In this document: piece by piece, positions 18,475 to 27,309 of the stretch
Layout of the letters: each line of letters opens with the position of its first letter
Position numbering within the stretch: the first letter of the stretch is position 1
NCBI RefSeq assembly: GCF_015694425.1
Contig: NZ_JADQDN010000002.1
Span: 1-64,000, forward strand
DNA length: 64,000 nucleotides
Source: Microvirga terrestris
Lineage (GTDB): Bacteria > Pseudomonadota > Alphaproteobacteria > Rhizobiales > Beijerinckiaceae
Direction of reading: 5' to 3'
The notes under the pieces: generated by a model
Database searches by the model: none
The model's input: only the letters and a program-made list of their open reading frames with translations
What the model was told of the DNA's origin: nothing
Program-made: the position numbers and the translations under genes

Positions 18475-21400
18475 TCAGTGCACGGAAACAGTGACACGCC
18501 GCTCGAAGCCGCGCCCGGCCGCAGCGCTCACCTGTGCGACGCGAAGGGACAGCGTGGATTGGAAGCTGCCGAAATCCGTAAGCTCCTGGGCATTCGCATA
18601 GAGGATGGAAGGCTCCGGACTTGAAAGCGTCCGGACGACCGTACCATCCCTGACAACATCGATCTCGTAACGCTCAGCATCCTCGGAGAGCGGCACGTCC
18701 ACGGCCTCCCAGCCGTCGCCGTTGCGGCGGGTGCGACGGATCCAGCTGAGGCGGATGCCACCCTGCTCTCGCCGCGCCGTCACATGCACGGGGCTCAGTG
18801 GTTTCAGCGACTCGCGCCCCACGGTCGCGGCGATCTCCGCAACGGACGCATCCGCATGGTCGCGACCTGACGGACCGATCCTGTAGCGCCAGCTCTGGCC
18901 GAGATCCTGCAGGCTCGTGGTGAGCGGAACCACCGCCTCGTCGAGCTTCACGATCAGGGCCCCCGCCGGCACGGGCCGGCTGGCTTCGGGCTCGCTGCCC
19001 GCAAGGCCGCGCAGGAAGCGCGACAGGCGGTAGGTCCGCTCCCCGATCAGCTCTGCGCGTGCGGCGGACACGATTTCCCAGCTCCCGTCCGCACCGCGCA
19101 GGGCGAACAGATTGCGCCCCGCCAATGCCGCCTCGTCGTCGATGGCGCTCAACGCGCCGGTGGAGATGTCCACGTCGAGCGTTGCACCTATATCCCAGCG
19201 CCAGAGCGGCCCTGGGGCGAACGCGGTCTTCGTACGACCGATCAAGGCGGGCAGATCGAGAATGCGATGCGGCGTGAAGCTTGCGCCGTTCCCGGAGCGC
19301 CACACCGTCATGGCGCCGGGCCAGGGATCCGCCGCTACCGCGATGACTTGCAGCGGTGTCGGATCGCCGATCGCCGCCGGCAGGTCGAGCACGATTGCTG
19401 TTGGCTTGCCCGGCACGGGCGGCGGGCGCTTCACCGGTCGTGGGATCGCGGAGCCAGGCCGCTCGAACACGGCCGGCTCCACCGCGCGCGTCGAGACCTT
19501 GCGCGTCGGGCCGTCGGCGATCCGCGTGATGCGATGGAGCTTCTCTCCCGCATCAGTGGGCAAAGCAATCACATCGCCGGGCTCCAGCTCGATGCGGCGC
19601 GGCGACAGCTCGAACTCGGCGCCTTCGCGCCCCGCCCACAGATCCTGCAGCCACGTATCGGCGAGACGCTGCGCCTCGGCGCGGCGGGTGACCACGGCGC
19701 TGTCCGCCCTCGCCTCCCGGCGGCTCGAACCGGACAGGCGCCGCGAGGCCACGGCCGCGCGGCGGTAATCCGTGTCGCTCTCAGTAAATCCCACCTCCAC
19801 CTGATGTGGCAGCTCGGTCTCCTGGGCGCGGGAAAGTTTCAGCGCAGGCTCATTCTCGTTCAGCACGAGATCGTCCTTCGTCAGCTGCAGAACGGCGCGG
19901 CCGCCGCGCCCCTGCCATGCAATCGCGCCGCCCCGCGCCACCGCATCGACGCCGAAGAGCCGCAGCAGCGGCTCGAGCGCGCCCCGCAGGGACATCGGCT
20001 TGTCGATCACGTAGCCGTCCACGAAACCGTCGACGGGAATGGTACCAGGATCGGCGAGGCCGAAATCGCGCAGGATGCGTGCGATCAAACGGTCGAGCGT
20101 CGCGCCCTCGATGCGTCCGGTGATCCAGTGACCTGTGTCCCAGTTGGCACCATCCGACCACACGAGGTCGAAATCGGGAAAGGCCGGATAGGGCCTTGCA
20201 TCCCAGGCCCAGACGAACACGTTGTCCGGATCGACCATGTGCCCATTGTAGGATGCTGAGACAGGGTTGTACTCAGGCGCGAAGCCCCTCTGGGCCGGAT
20301 CGAAACGCGAGAGAATGGCCTCCAGCGTGCGCGCCTGCACGAGATCGTCACGCACGCCGCGGGAGAACGGCGGATAGGCCGATTCCGACGATTTCGGATC
20401 GGGAAAGACGTTCGGCCCGTTCGGCCCCTTGTCCACGGCCGGCACGCCGATCTCGGTGAGCCAGATCGGCTTCGATTGCGGTTGCCAAGCCGTCGCTCCG
20501 ACCTCGACGCCGCCGACGCGCTCCACATGCCGGTTCGACCACCAGGACACAAGGTCCTTCTGGCGGAAGGTCCAAGGCTTGTTGGTGGCGCCATCGGTGA
20601 TGGGGCGGCGTGTCTGGGCCGCACGCTCGGAGGCATTGGCATAGTACCAGTCGAAGGCTTCGCCGCTGCCGAGCCGGGCGCGCAGGTAGTCCACATTGTA
20701 GATGCTGCGTGCGCTCGCCAGATCGGCATGAGCCGGGCCGTCGCGCCAGTCGGAGATCGGCGGATAATAATCGATCCCGACCGCGTCGATGGCGCTGCTC
20801 GCGAACAACGGATCGAGGGGAAAGCGCACCTCGCTCCCATTGTTCAGCACATGGGCCCCGTATTCCGTCCAGTCGGCCGCATAGACGATCTTGGTCGCGG
20901 CGCTCAGGATCGCACGAACCTGCTGCGCGAGATCCCGCAGCCGCGCGACCGCCGGATAGACGCCTGATGCGGAGCGCACGCGGGTGAGGCCGACGAGTTC
21001 GCTGCCGAGGATGAAGCCGTCGACGCCGCCCGCCTGCTCCGCGAGCGCTGCATAATGCAGGACCATGCGGTTGAAGCCGGCAGTCCGCGTGAACCAGAGG
21101 TTCACCTGGGCGGCGGCGGCACCCGCGCCGTCTGGGGAGCCGCTTTCGCCTGGCGCGGGATGGCAGGTGATGCGCCCGCGCCAGGGATAGGCGGGCTGCC
21201 CGGTGCCACCATAGGGGTCGGGCAGATCGTTGTCGGCCGGCACGTCCATCATCACGAAGGGATAGAGCACCACCTGAAGTCCACGATCCTTCAGGTTGCG
21301 AATGAGCCGGATCACGGATTCATCGGAAGGCGTGCCGCCATAGGCGGGCGCGCCTTTGACAAGCGACACCGCCTTCGCGTCCTCGCGCGTCAGCCCGGCC

Positions 21401-22332
21401 ACGGACCATGTGGCGCCGTCCGTGGTCTTAATCTTCACGTCCACGCGCGGCTCGATGAGGCAGGAGCCGGCGCGCAGGTCGTCGCCGAACCAGCTCACCA
21501 CGAGAGAGACCCGCTTGAGGTTCGGGCACAGGGCTTCAAGGGCATCCAGCGATGCCGCAGCATCGCTTGAACGCTGCAGCTGATGGCGGTTCTCCGGCCG
21601 CGTCTTGCCGAGATCGAGCACCTGCATCACAGGCTCGGTGTCGTAACCGAACTCGCTTGCTCCGGGGATGAGGCAGACTGCACGGACCATGCGGTTGAGC
21701 CCATCGACGGGGCGAACGACCTCGAAGGAGAATTGCGGCACGCGGTTGCCGAAATCGGCAAGCGGCAGGCGCTCGAACACCACATAGGCCAAGCCGCGAT
21801 AGGCGGGCGCATAATCCGCCCCTTCCTTGGCAACGATGAGCGGATCGGCGCTTTGCGTATCGCTGCCCTTATGCACCCGCATGGTGAGCGTACTGAGATC
21901 GAGCTCGCGCCCATCGGCCCAGACCCGGCGGATGAACGCGATGCGGCCTTCGCACAGGCCCACCGCCAGATTGGCGAAATAGGAATAGGCCGTGGTGACG
22001 GTCTTCGGCCCACTCATGCCCTTGCCGCCTTGGGCACCCCGGTCGGTGCTGGTGTTCACCACCTCCTCCAGGCGCGTCGCCCAGATGAGCTGGCCGCCGA
22101 TGCGCGCGCGGCCATAGACCCGCGGGATCGGCGCGCCTTCCGTGGAGGTGAGCCCATCGATATCCTTGAGGCGCGGGCCCTCCACATATTTCGTGTCGCT
22201 ACCGGAGAAGAGCGCATTGTCGATCGCTGCACCCGCGAGCGCGCCGAGGGCACGGCCCGCCATGGCGCCGATGGGTCCGCCGACCATGCCGCCTACGACG
22301 GAGCCGACGGTTTGCAGAACGATGGTGGCCAT
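18475..22332 (-). CDS. GTA gp15-like baseplate/host-specificity megatron protein
   Basis: 1285 residues from the ATG at 22332, overlapping the gp14 stop by one base (TGATG). The N-terminus is hydrophobic and glycine-rich (VGGMVGGPIGAMAGRALG). The central region looks like the GTA TIM-barrel-like domain (GFILGSELVGLTRVRS, KIVYAADWTEYG, KPIWLTEIGVPAVDKGPNG), followed by a tail-hub domain and a fibronectin-like C-terminal region. In Rhodobacter the homologue forms the tip of the tail and contacts the recipient. The size and order after gp12-gp13-gp14 match the GTA family. Confidence 0.93.
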   Translation of the reverse strand: MATIVLQTVGSVVGGMVGGPIGAMAGRALGALAGAAIDNALFSGSDTKYVEGPRLKDIDGLTSTEGAPIPRVYGRARIGGQLIWATRLEEVVNTSTDRGAQGGKGMSGPKTVTTAYSYFANLAVGLCEGRIAFIRRVWADGRELDLSTLTMRVHKGSDTQSADPLIVAKEGADYAPAYRGLAYVVFERLPLADFGNRVPQFSFEVVRPVDGLNRMVRAVCLIPGASEFGYDTEPVMQVLDLGKTRPENRHQLQRSSDAAASLDALEALCPNLKRVSLVVSWFGDDLRAGSCLIEPRVDVKIKTTDGATWSVAGLTREDAKAVSLVKGAPAYGGTPSDESVIRLIRNLKDRGLQVVLYPFVMMDVPADNDLPDPYGGTGQPAYPWRGRITCHPAPGESGSPDGAGAAAAQVNLWFTRTAGFNRMVLHYAALAEQAGGVDGFILGSELVGLTRVRSASGVYPAVARLRDLAQQVRAILSAATKIVYAADWTEYGAHVLNNGSEVRFPLDPLFASSAIDAVGIDYYPPISDWRDGPAHADLASARSIYNVDYLRARLGSGEAFDWYYANASERAAQTRRPITDGATNKPWTFRQKDLVSWWSNRHVERVGGVEVGATAWQPQSKPIWLTEIGVPAVDKGPNGPNVFPDPKSSESAYPPFSRGVRDDLVQARTLEAILSRFDPAQRGFAPEYNPVSASYNGHMVDPDNVFVWAWDARPYPAFPDFDLVWSDGANWDTGHWITGRIEGATLDRLIARILRDFGLADPGTIPVDGFVDGYVIDKPMSLRGALEPLLRLFGVDAVARGGAIAWQGRGGRAVLQLTKDDLVLNENEPALKLSRAQETELPHQVEVGFTESDTDYRRAAVASRRLSGSSRREARADSAVVTRRAEAQRLADTWLQDLWAGREGAEFELSPRRIELEPGDVIALPTDAGEKLHRITRIADGPTRKVSTRAVEPAVFERPGSAIPRPVKRPPPVPGKPTAIVLDLPAAIGDPTPLQVIAVAADPWPGAMTVWRSGNGASFTPHRILDLPALIGRTKTAFAPGPLWRWDIGATLDVDISTGALSAIDDEAALAGRNLFALRGADGSWEIVSAARAELIGERTYRLSRFLRGLAGSEPEASRPVPAGALIVKLDEAVVPLTTSLQDLGQSWRYRIGPSGRDHADASVAEIAATVGRESLKPLSPVHVTARREQGGIRLSWIRRTRRNGDGWEAVDVPLSEDAERYEIDVVRDGTVVRTLSSPEPSILYANAQELTDFGSFQSTLSLRVAQVSAAAGRGFERRVTVSVH

Positions 22333-22760
22333 CAGGGTGCATCCGGAAAACGAAAGGCATGGGACAGGTGACGCCGCCACCAGGGGCGGAATGCGACTTC
22401 CGCGACAGCCGCACCGTCATGGGCGTGGATCATGGTGTCGGGCGAGGTCGCGATGGCGCAGTGCTTGGCCGGCATCGTCTCGCGCCAACGAAAGAGCAGC
22501 ACTTCGCCAGCCACGAATTGCGTGTGCTCGATCTCGACGAGATGCTTTCGCGCAGCCGCCACCAGCGTATCCGCCCCGGCCTCTGCCCAATCCGGCGAGT
22601 ACGGCGGCGGCAGCTCGGGCTCCGCCCCCATGACCTCGCGCCACACGCCGCGCAGCAGCCCGAGGCAGTCGCAGCCGATGCCTTTCAGCGAGGCCTGGTG
22701 GCGGTAAGGCGTGCCGATCCAGGCGCGGGCCTCGGCGATGATGAGGTTTGATGAGGGCAT
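22332..22760 (-). CDS. GTA gp14-like NlpC/P60 peptidase
   Basis: 142 residues from the ATG at 22760 (a GTG lies two codons upstream). The catalytic Cys sits in GIGCDCLGLLRGV, the His in AKHCAIATSPD, with a further His in MIHAHDG. This is the tail-associated cell-wall peptidase of GTAs, thought to cut peptides in the recipient wall during DNA entry. A repeat block of about 160 bp separates it from gp13 upstream. Confidence 0.92.
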   Translation of the reverse strand: MPSSNLIIAEARAWIGTPYRHQASLKGIGCDCLGLLRGVWREVMGAEPELPPPYSPDWAEAGADTLVAAARKHLVEIEHTQFVAGEVLLFRWRETMPAKHCAIATSPDTMIHAHDGAAVAEVAFRPWWRRHLSHAFRFPDAP

Positions 22761-22780
22761 GATCACAAAACGTGCGGCAG

Positions 22781-22943
22781 CACCCTCCCCTTGAGGGGGA
22801 GGGTCGGCTCGAAGAGCCGGGGTGGGGTGAACGGCGCTGTTAGTTTGATTGTCTATGCGTTTTGTCCGAGGGCGACGAAGACAGGCAGTGCTGCCACCCC
22901 ACCCCGCTCGCGATGCTCGCGACCCTCCCCCTCAAGGGGAGGG
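22781..22943. repeat. Inverted pair of CCCTCCCC...GGGGTGGGG repeat elements
   Basis: Two copies of one element face each other. Copy one runs from about 22781 to 22829, with an internal CCCTCCCCTTGAGGGGGAGGG hairpin and a GGGGTGGGGTG end. Copy two, reversed, runs from about 22891 to 22943. They fill the gp14-gp13 gap and look like a small non-autonomous repeat family inserted between genes. No coding capacity. Confidence 0.75.
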
Positions 22944-22953
22944 TAAAAAGGCC

Positions 22954-23844
22954 TCATCTAAAAAAACTCCCGCCATCCAACCCCGGCTCGCCCTGCTGCG
23001 GCATGCGGATAATGAAGTCGTTGCCGGGCATGTGCGGGAAGCCGCGGAAGTTTGCGACATTGTCGAACTTTCGCCTGCACGTCGCATGTGTCTTTTCGCA
23101 GCCGGCCGTCACGCGGAACGTGTCGCCGACCTTGATCCCTTGAGGGGCACGCTGCCAGAGATCGAACTCGTCCGCGCCGCTGATCGCGCGGTGCACCTTG
23201 ATCTCGACGGACACACCTGCATTGTCGCCGCTGATCCAGGTGAGCTTGCCGGCATTGCACCATCCGTCCGAGAAACCTATGCCGGAAGCCGCGATGCTCA
23301 ACGCGCCGTCGGTGCGGGTGACAGTGCCGGTGTCGGCATAGGCCGATGCGGAGAGGTTGACGCCGCATTGCTCATCACCCAGATCGGCCGAGCAGGTGGC
23401 GCGGAAGAGCCGCCCGCGCTCCTCGTCGAAGCGGTGCATGAGCCCCCTTACCTCCGCAACGAAACCACCGTCGGCGCGGCGGATCTCGCCGATGGAGCCG
23501 ATGTCGAGCAGCACGCGCTCGTCCACGTTGCTCCAGTTCACGAGCCAGGTTTCCACGCTCGCATCGTCGTAGAGGCCGGAGGAGATGTCGTCCTCCGTCA
23601 ACCCTGCGGAGACGAGCGCGCCGGCCACCTCGCCGCCCCCGACCGCGAAGCCGAGTTCGGCGGTCGCCTCCGCGGCTTCAAGCCCCGAGCGGGCCGCATA
23701 GGTGGCGCCGTTGAAGCTGATGTCGCGATCATGATCGGTGAAGCCGAAGGCGGTGCCGTCGCGCCGGATGAGCCGCCAGCAATGGCACAGCGTCGTTGCT
23801 CCCTCCGTGAGGTGGGTCGCGAGGTTTTCAGGGATGGTGCGCAT
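22954..23844 (-). CDS. GTA gp13-like tail hub protein (DUF2163)
   Basis: 296 residues from the ATG at 23844. N-terminal DUF2163 features (TTLCHCWRLIRRDGTAFGFT, GLYDDASVETWLVNW) and a C-terminal cysteine-rich domain (GLTEDDI region, CSADLGDEQCGV, DGWCNAGKL, TAGCEKTHATCRRKF). Related hub proteins in phage lambda-type tails hold a 4Fe-4S cluster on such cysteines, so cluster binding here is likely but inferred. It sits between gp12 and gp14, with repeat blocks on both sides. Confidence 0.92.
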   Translation of the reverse strand: MRTIPENLATHLTEGATTLCHCWRLIRRDGTAFGFTDHDRDISFNGATYAARSGLEAAEATAELGFAVGGGEVAGALVSAGLTEDDISSGLYDDASVETWLVNWSNVDERVLLDIGSIGEIRRADGGFVAEVRGLMHRFDEERGRLFRATCSADLGDEQCGVNLSASAYADTGTVTRTDGALSIAASGIGFSDGWCNAGKLTWISGDNAGVSVEIKVHRAISGADEFDLWQRAPQGIKVGDTFRVTAGCEKTHATCRRKFDNVANFRGFPHMPGNDFIIRMPQQGEPGLDGGSFFR

Positions 23845-23884
23845 AGTGGCCTCGAATGGTGTGAGACGACGCCTCGCGCTCTTC

Positions 23885-24070
23885 GTCATGGCTGGGCTTG
23901 TCCCGGCAATCCATGTCTATGGGCGGCTTTGAGGCGCGGGTCCCGGAACGAGTCCGGAGATGACATAGGAGAGTGTGAAGAGATGCCATTCCCAGCCGGA
24001 GCGGAGGGGAATCCACCCTTTCACTCGGCGCTATGGATCCCCTTCCCTCGCTTCGCTCGCCGGGGATGAC
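23885..24070. repeat. Two adjacent palindromic repeat elements in the gp13-gp12 gap
   Basis: The first element (23885-23964) begins GTCATGGCTGGGCTTGTCCC and ends in GATGAC. The second (about 23984-24070) runs from CCATTCCCAGCCGGAG to CGCCGGGGATGAC with internal GGGGAATCCA/TGGATCCCCTT arms. A relative of the second element is present at 34674-34778. No open frame of interest. Confidence 0.7.
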
Positions 24071-24086
24071 ACTGGCGCGCCTGCAC

Positions 24087-24725
24087 CTAAGGAACGATCT
24101 CGATCAGCGGGATCTGAGGGATGCCGCCGGCGTCGAAGGTGGAGAGGTCGATGTCGAGTTCGTCCGTGTCGAAGCGCACCGGCACGTCGAAGGCGAAGCC
24201 TGCCGTGATGACGGCACTGGCCGGCGGCGCGGCAGCGAAGGTCACGATCCCTGTGGCCGGATCGCAGTTGAAGCCTGAGCCCACCGCCTGCTCGACCCCG
24301 TTCAGCGCCACCCGCACCGTGCCGCCGACCGGCTTGGCGATGCTCCGGCTGTAGGGCGCGAAGGCGGAGCCGTAGGCTTTCACGAGCTGAAAATCCCGCT
24401 CGGCGCCGGTGCCGGTGCCGATGCGCTGGTCCAGCGGCGTCGGCTCGCGGGAGGGCGGCCCTGAGCGCCAGTCGGTGCGGTCGCGGAAGCGGAAGCCGAA
24501 GAGCCTTCCGCGCCGCTCCTCGAAGAAGGCGATCACCGTGTGCAGCGCATCGACGGTCCTGACGCCTAAGCCCGCATCGTAGCGGCGGCGCGAGCCGGCC
24601 CAGCGGCTGTTGCGGTGCTCGCGGCCGGAGGCGAGCGTGACGATATCGGTCCGCCGCACGGGCCCGCCCCGGCTGCCGAGGCTGACGTCGAGCGGAAAGC
24701 GGACCTCGTGGAAGTCTGAGGCCAT
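24087..24725 (-). CDS. GTA gp12-like distal tail protein (DUF2460)
   Basis: 212 residues from the ATG at 24725. DUF2460 features: FHEVRFPLDVSLGSRGGP at the start, SGREHRNSRWAGSRRRYDAG, then FFEERRGRLFGFRFRDRTDW, and the closing FDTDELDIDLSTFDAG. In GTAs this forms the distal tail ring onto which the hub assembles. It lies between the DUF465 gene on the other strand and a repeat block. Confidence 0.92.
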   Translation of the reverse strand: MASDFHEVRFPLDVSLGSRGGPVRRTDIVTLASGREHRNSRWAGSRRRYDAGLGVRTVDALHTVIAFFEERRGRLFGFRFRDRTDWRSGPPSREPTPLDQRIGTGTGAERDFQLVKAYGSAFAPYSRSIAKPVGGTVRVALNGVEQAVGSGFNCDPATGIVTFAAAPPASAVITAGFAFDVPVRFDTDELDIDLSTFDAGGIPQIPLIEIVP

Positions 24726-24806
24726 GGGCACATCCTGAAGGTTGAAACGAAAGAACCGGGGTGGCGTTGACGAGGCGCAAGCCATTCAACACGGAGGCGG
24801 CCCGCG

Positions 24807-25052
24807 ATGAGCAATGCTCCCAACGACCTCGCGCAGGATTTCCCGGACAAGGTCGACCGGATCCACCAGCTGAAAACGAGCAACGGGCGCTTCGCGCGGC
24901 TCTATGACGAATACGACGAGCTGAACCGCACCATCCACCGGATCGAAACCCGGGTTGAGCCCACATCCGAGGAGGCCGAGGAGGAGCTGAAGCGCCGCCG
25001 CCTGCGGATCAAGGACAAGATCATGGCCATGCTGGACGGCACGGACGCCTGA
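24807..25052 (+). CDS. YdcH-like DUF465 protein
   Basis: 81 residues, ATG at 24807. A short helical, highly charged protein with the DUF465 look (HQLKTSNGRFARLYDEYDEL, LKRRRLRIKDKIMAML) that probably forms a coiled-coil hairpin. Its function is unknown. It is on the plus strand and converges with the tape-measure gene (6 nt between stops), so it interrupts the minus-strand GTA gene order between gp11 and gp12. Confidence 0.85.
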   Translation: MSNAPNDLAQDFPDKVDRIHQLKTSNGRFARLYDEYDELNRTIHRIETRVEPTSEEAEEELKRRRLRIKDKIMAMLDGTDA

Positions 25053-25058
25053 TCGCCC

Positions 25059-25736
25059 TCACATCCCGCGCTGACCCCGCGCGACGGCGCGGGCGAGTGC
25101 GGCGGAGACCTGCGCCTCGGAGCGGCGGAAGCTGTCAGCATCCGGGGTTGTGACGTTCACGGTCACCGACACCGGCCGCCCTCCGCCGCCGCGCACGCCG
25201 AGCCGCCCGTCGGGCCCGCGAGCCAGCGGCATCACGGCCTCCGCCCCCTGCTCACCCATCAGGCCGAGCCCGCGTCCGAGCGGAAAGTAGGTCGGCGCGC
25301 CGATAACACCGCCCTTCGCGAAGGGCATCAGCATGCCACGGGAGAGCACGCCACCCTTGGCGAGGGCCGGACCGCCAGCGCCGAACAGTGAGCCAAGGAT
25401 CGAGCCCAAACCCTTGGTCAACCCGCCGAGAAACCCGTCCCCATTGAGCGGCAGCGAGCCCTGAAGAGCGCCCGTCATCATGCCCTTCACGCTCTGGCTT
25501 AAGGCGAGCTGCAGCGGCGCCAAAGCCAGGCGCAACCCCGTTTCCACAAGGGATTGGCGCACGGACTTTAGAACGTTATCAAATTTCTTGCCTTCCGAGA
25601 CATTCTTGGCGAAAGCGTTAGACAGGGAGTCGCCGAACTTTTCGGAGAGGCCAATGAGAGTGTTGAGCTGGCGTTTGCGGTCGTCGTCAATGGGATCGGT
25701 CAGTGAAATGGGGCTTTTGGGGCGGTTATCGCTCAA
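25059..25736 (-). CDS. GTA gp11-like short tail tape measure protein
   Basis: 225 residues. A charged N-terminal helix, a central hydrophobic stretch (GLRLALAPLQLALSQSVKGM) and Gly/Ala-rich repeats (FLGGLTKGLGSILGSLFGAG), then a conserved end (GEQGAEAVMPLARGPDGRLG). Tape measures set tail length; the small size matches the short GTA tail. The gene is flanked on both sides by genes on the opposite strand. Confidence 0.9.
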   Translation of the reverse strand: MSDNRPKSPISLTDPIDDDRKRQLNTLIGLSEKFGDSLSNAFAKNVSEGKKFDNVLKSVRQSLVETGLRLALAPLQLALSQSVKGMMTGALQGSLPLNGDGFLGGLTKGLGSILGSLFGAGGPALAKGGVLSRGMLMPFAKGGVIGAPTYFPLGRGLGLMGEQGAEAVMPLARGPDGRLGVRGGGGRPVSVTVNVTTPDADSFRRSEAQVSAALARAVARGQRGM

Positions 25737-25777
25737 GCAAGTCTCCTAGTCATTGTCCCGTTCTTGAGGTCAAAGCA

Positions 25778-26056
25778 ATGAATTCTATTTCTTGGCGCTG
25801 CTTGACGTGCAGCATCCTGTTGCTGATGCTCGGCGGCTGTTTTCAAAGATATGAAACTCGGCTGCAGTTCGACACAGGCGATATGCCCCCGGAGCGCTGG
25901 GAGCGCGTTCGAAAAGAATGCCGCTATGAAGCCGCCAAAGCGTCAGCATCTGCGCATGTCAACATCGCCGGCTATATAGAAGAAGAACTCTACATTCAGT
26001 GCCTGGATCTGAAGGGGGTTAAATACAAAGGCAAGATTCAGGTAGCTGTCGAGTAA
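25778..26056 (+). CDS. Small lipoprotein inserted in the GTA tail module
   Basis: 92 residues, ATG at 25778. Type II signal peptide with lipobox LMLGGC (Cys at about 22), then a charged domain with two further cysteines (RKECRYEAAK, YIQCLDLKGV). Family not recognised. It is on the opposite strand to the GTA genes and lies between gp11 and gp10.1. Its base composition (near 50% GC by eye) is well below that of its neighbours, which hints at separate acquisition. Confidence 0.7.
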   Translation: MNSISWRCLTCSILLLMLGGCFQRYETRLQFDTGDMPPERWERVRKECRYEAAKASASAHVNIAGYIEEELYIQCLDLKGVKYKGKIQVAVE

Positions 26057-26064
26057 GAGATCTC

Positions 26065-26259
26065 TCACCGATCCGGAAACGCCTCCATCAACCGCCTGAG
26101 ATCCCCGCTCAGCGCCGGCTCCATTTTTCGCCCGCCATGCATTCCCTCCCAGGCCGCGAGCAGCTCGCGCGGAGTTGCACGCCAGAAGTCCTCCGGCCTC
26201 CACCGCAAGATGCCTAAGCCCAGCGTCAGCGCGTCGTCCCAGGGGAAGGCGTATGGCTC
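26065..26259 (-). CDS. GTA gp10.1-like tail assembly chaperone, start unresolved
   Basis: The reading frame encodes FPWDDALTLGLGILRW, RPEDFWRATPRELLAAWEGM and ends DLRRLMEAFPDR, the pattern of the small conserved protein found just before the tape measure in GTAs and related phages. No ATG, GTG or TTG lies upstream near the conserved beginning; the first is a TTG inside the conserved part. The frame is -1 relative to gp10, which overlaps it. A fusion to gp10 by -1 frameshifting, as with lambda gpG/gpGT, or a non-standard start is therefore possible. The coordinates given here begin at a nominal residue just before the FPW. Confidence 0.7.
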   Translation of the reverse strand, partial: EPYAFPWDDALTLGLGILRWRPEDFWRATPRELLAAWEGMHGGRKMEPALSGDLRRLMEAFPDR

Positions 26260-26609
26260 GTGCTCGCCTCCTGGGATGACGGAGGGTTTGGCGAGGCATC
26301 GCCTCCGCCGAAGGTCATGACAAGAAGATCGGCCAGCGCCGCCGCCACGGGCTCGATGCCGTCGTGCAGCGGCAGGCTCGCCACCTCCGCGTCGCTCAAC
26401 GTTTGACCGCCGCCGCGCAAGGCAACAGCGAGCAGCGTGAGGAGGTCGCGGCTCGACAGGCGCCCGGTGCCGAAGCGCTCGGTGAGCGCCATGAGATCCT
26501 GCGCCCCGAAGGCATCCTCCAGCTCCGCGAGCGCGCCGAGCGTTAGGCATAGGGTGTAGCGCGTGTCGCCGAGCTGCAGCGCCACCTCGCCCCGTCGTCT
26601 GTTGGGCAT
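26226..26609 (-). CDS. GTA gp10-like tail assembly protein
   Basis: 127 residues from the ATG at 26609. Contains MPNRRRGEVALQLGDTRYTL, GALAELEDAFGAQDLMAL and LLTLLAVALRGGGQTLSD, features of the GTA gp10 family. It probably chaperones the tape measure with gp10.1. Its last about 25 codons overlap the gp10.1 frame. Near its end the minus strand has AGGAGG (26267-26272), a strong ribosome-like site with no start codon in the gp10.1 frame after it. Confidence 0.88.
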   Translation of the reverse strand: MPNRRRGEVALQLGDTRYTLCLTLGALAELEDAFGAQDLMALTERFGTGRLSSRDLLTLLAVALRGGGQTLSDAEVASLPLHDGIEPVAAALADLLVMTFGGGDASPNPPSSQEASTSHTPSPGTTR

Positions 26610-26617
26610 GATGTCTC

Positions 26618-27028
26618 CTATATCGCCACAAAAGCGAGCGCGCCGGCGGATTCGAACGCCATCTCGAACGTTACCTCGCCCGCATGGTCGCCGCGATATT
26701 CCAGGCTCGTGATCTGGAACTGACCTTCGATGCGGCCGAAATCCGGAATGACGATCTGATAAGTGAGGATGTCGCCATCGAAAAAGACCTGGCGCATGCG
26801 CGCGTCGGACGCTTCGTCCTTGAACACGCCGGAACCGGAGATGCTCGCGCGCCGCACGCCGACGCCGGCCAGGAGCTCGCGCCAGCGTCCGGCGGATTCC
26901 GCATGCGTCACGTCGACGGTCTCGGCATTGAAGGCGATCTGGCGCGTGCGCAGACCCGCCACGGTCACGAAGGCGCTGCCGCCGTCGCCGATCTTGATGA
27001 GCAGATCCTTGCCCTTCTGAGCAGGCAT
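26618..27028 (-). CDS. GTA gp9-like major tail tube protein
   Basis: 136 residues. MPAQKGKDLLIKIGDGG, TRQIAFNAETVDVTHAES, RWRELLAGVGVRRASISGSG and VFFDGDILTYQI match the phage major tail protein family used by GTAs. The protein stacks as hexameric rings to form the tail tube. It is 8 nt upstream of gp10, with a repeat block of 280 bp separating it from gp8. Confidence 0.93.
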   Translation of the reverse strand: MPAQKGKDLLIKIGDGGSAFVTVAGLRTRQIAFNAETVDVTHAESAGRWRELLAGVGVRRASISGSGVFKDEASDARMRQVFFDGDILTYQIVIPDFGRIEGQFQITSLEYRGDHAGEVTFEMAFESAGALAFVAI

Positions 27029-27065
27029 GGGATGTCCTTTGTTGAGGTTCGAATGTTGATTGTTG

Positions 27066-27307
27066 CTTCCCTCCCCCTTGCGGGGAGGGATTAAAGGGTG
27101 GGGGTCGCAAAGTCAGAGCGTTGTGCCTGATGAGTCCCGGCAATGCTTCCTACCCCGTCATCACCGGCCCCGTGCCGGTGATCCCGATTGATTAAAGCGC
27201 TGAGCCTCACAGCATCGGGATGGCCGGGACAAGCCCGGCCATGACGGAAGGTCTCACCCGGTCGAACCACCCCCACCCCTGCCCCTCCCCGCAAGGAGGA
27301 GGGAAAT
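27066..27307. repeat. Nested palindromic repeat block in the gp9-gp8 gap
   Basis: Outer inverted pair: CCCTCCCCCTTGCGGGGAGGG with a GGGTGGGGGT end (27068-27106) and its reversed partner (about 27266-27305). Inside lies a compound element (27157-27245) made of a GTCATCACCGGCC/GGTGAT palindrome, a spacer, and a GGCCGGGACAAGCCCGGCC palindrome ending in ATGAC. The compound element recurs at 33210-33298 and 34556-34663 in opposite orientation. Confidence 0.75.
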
Positions 27308-27309
27308 TC

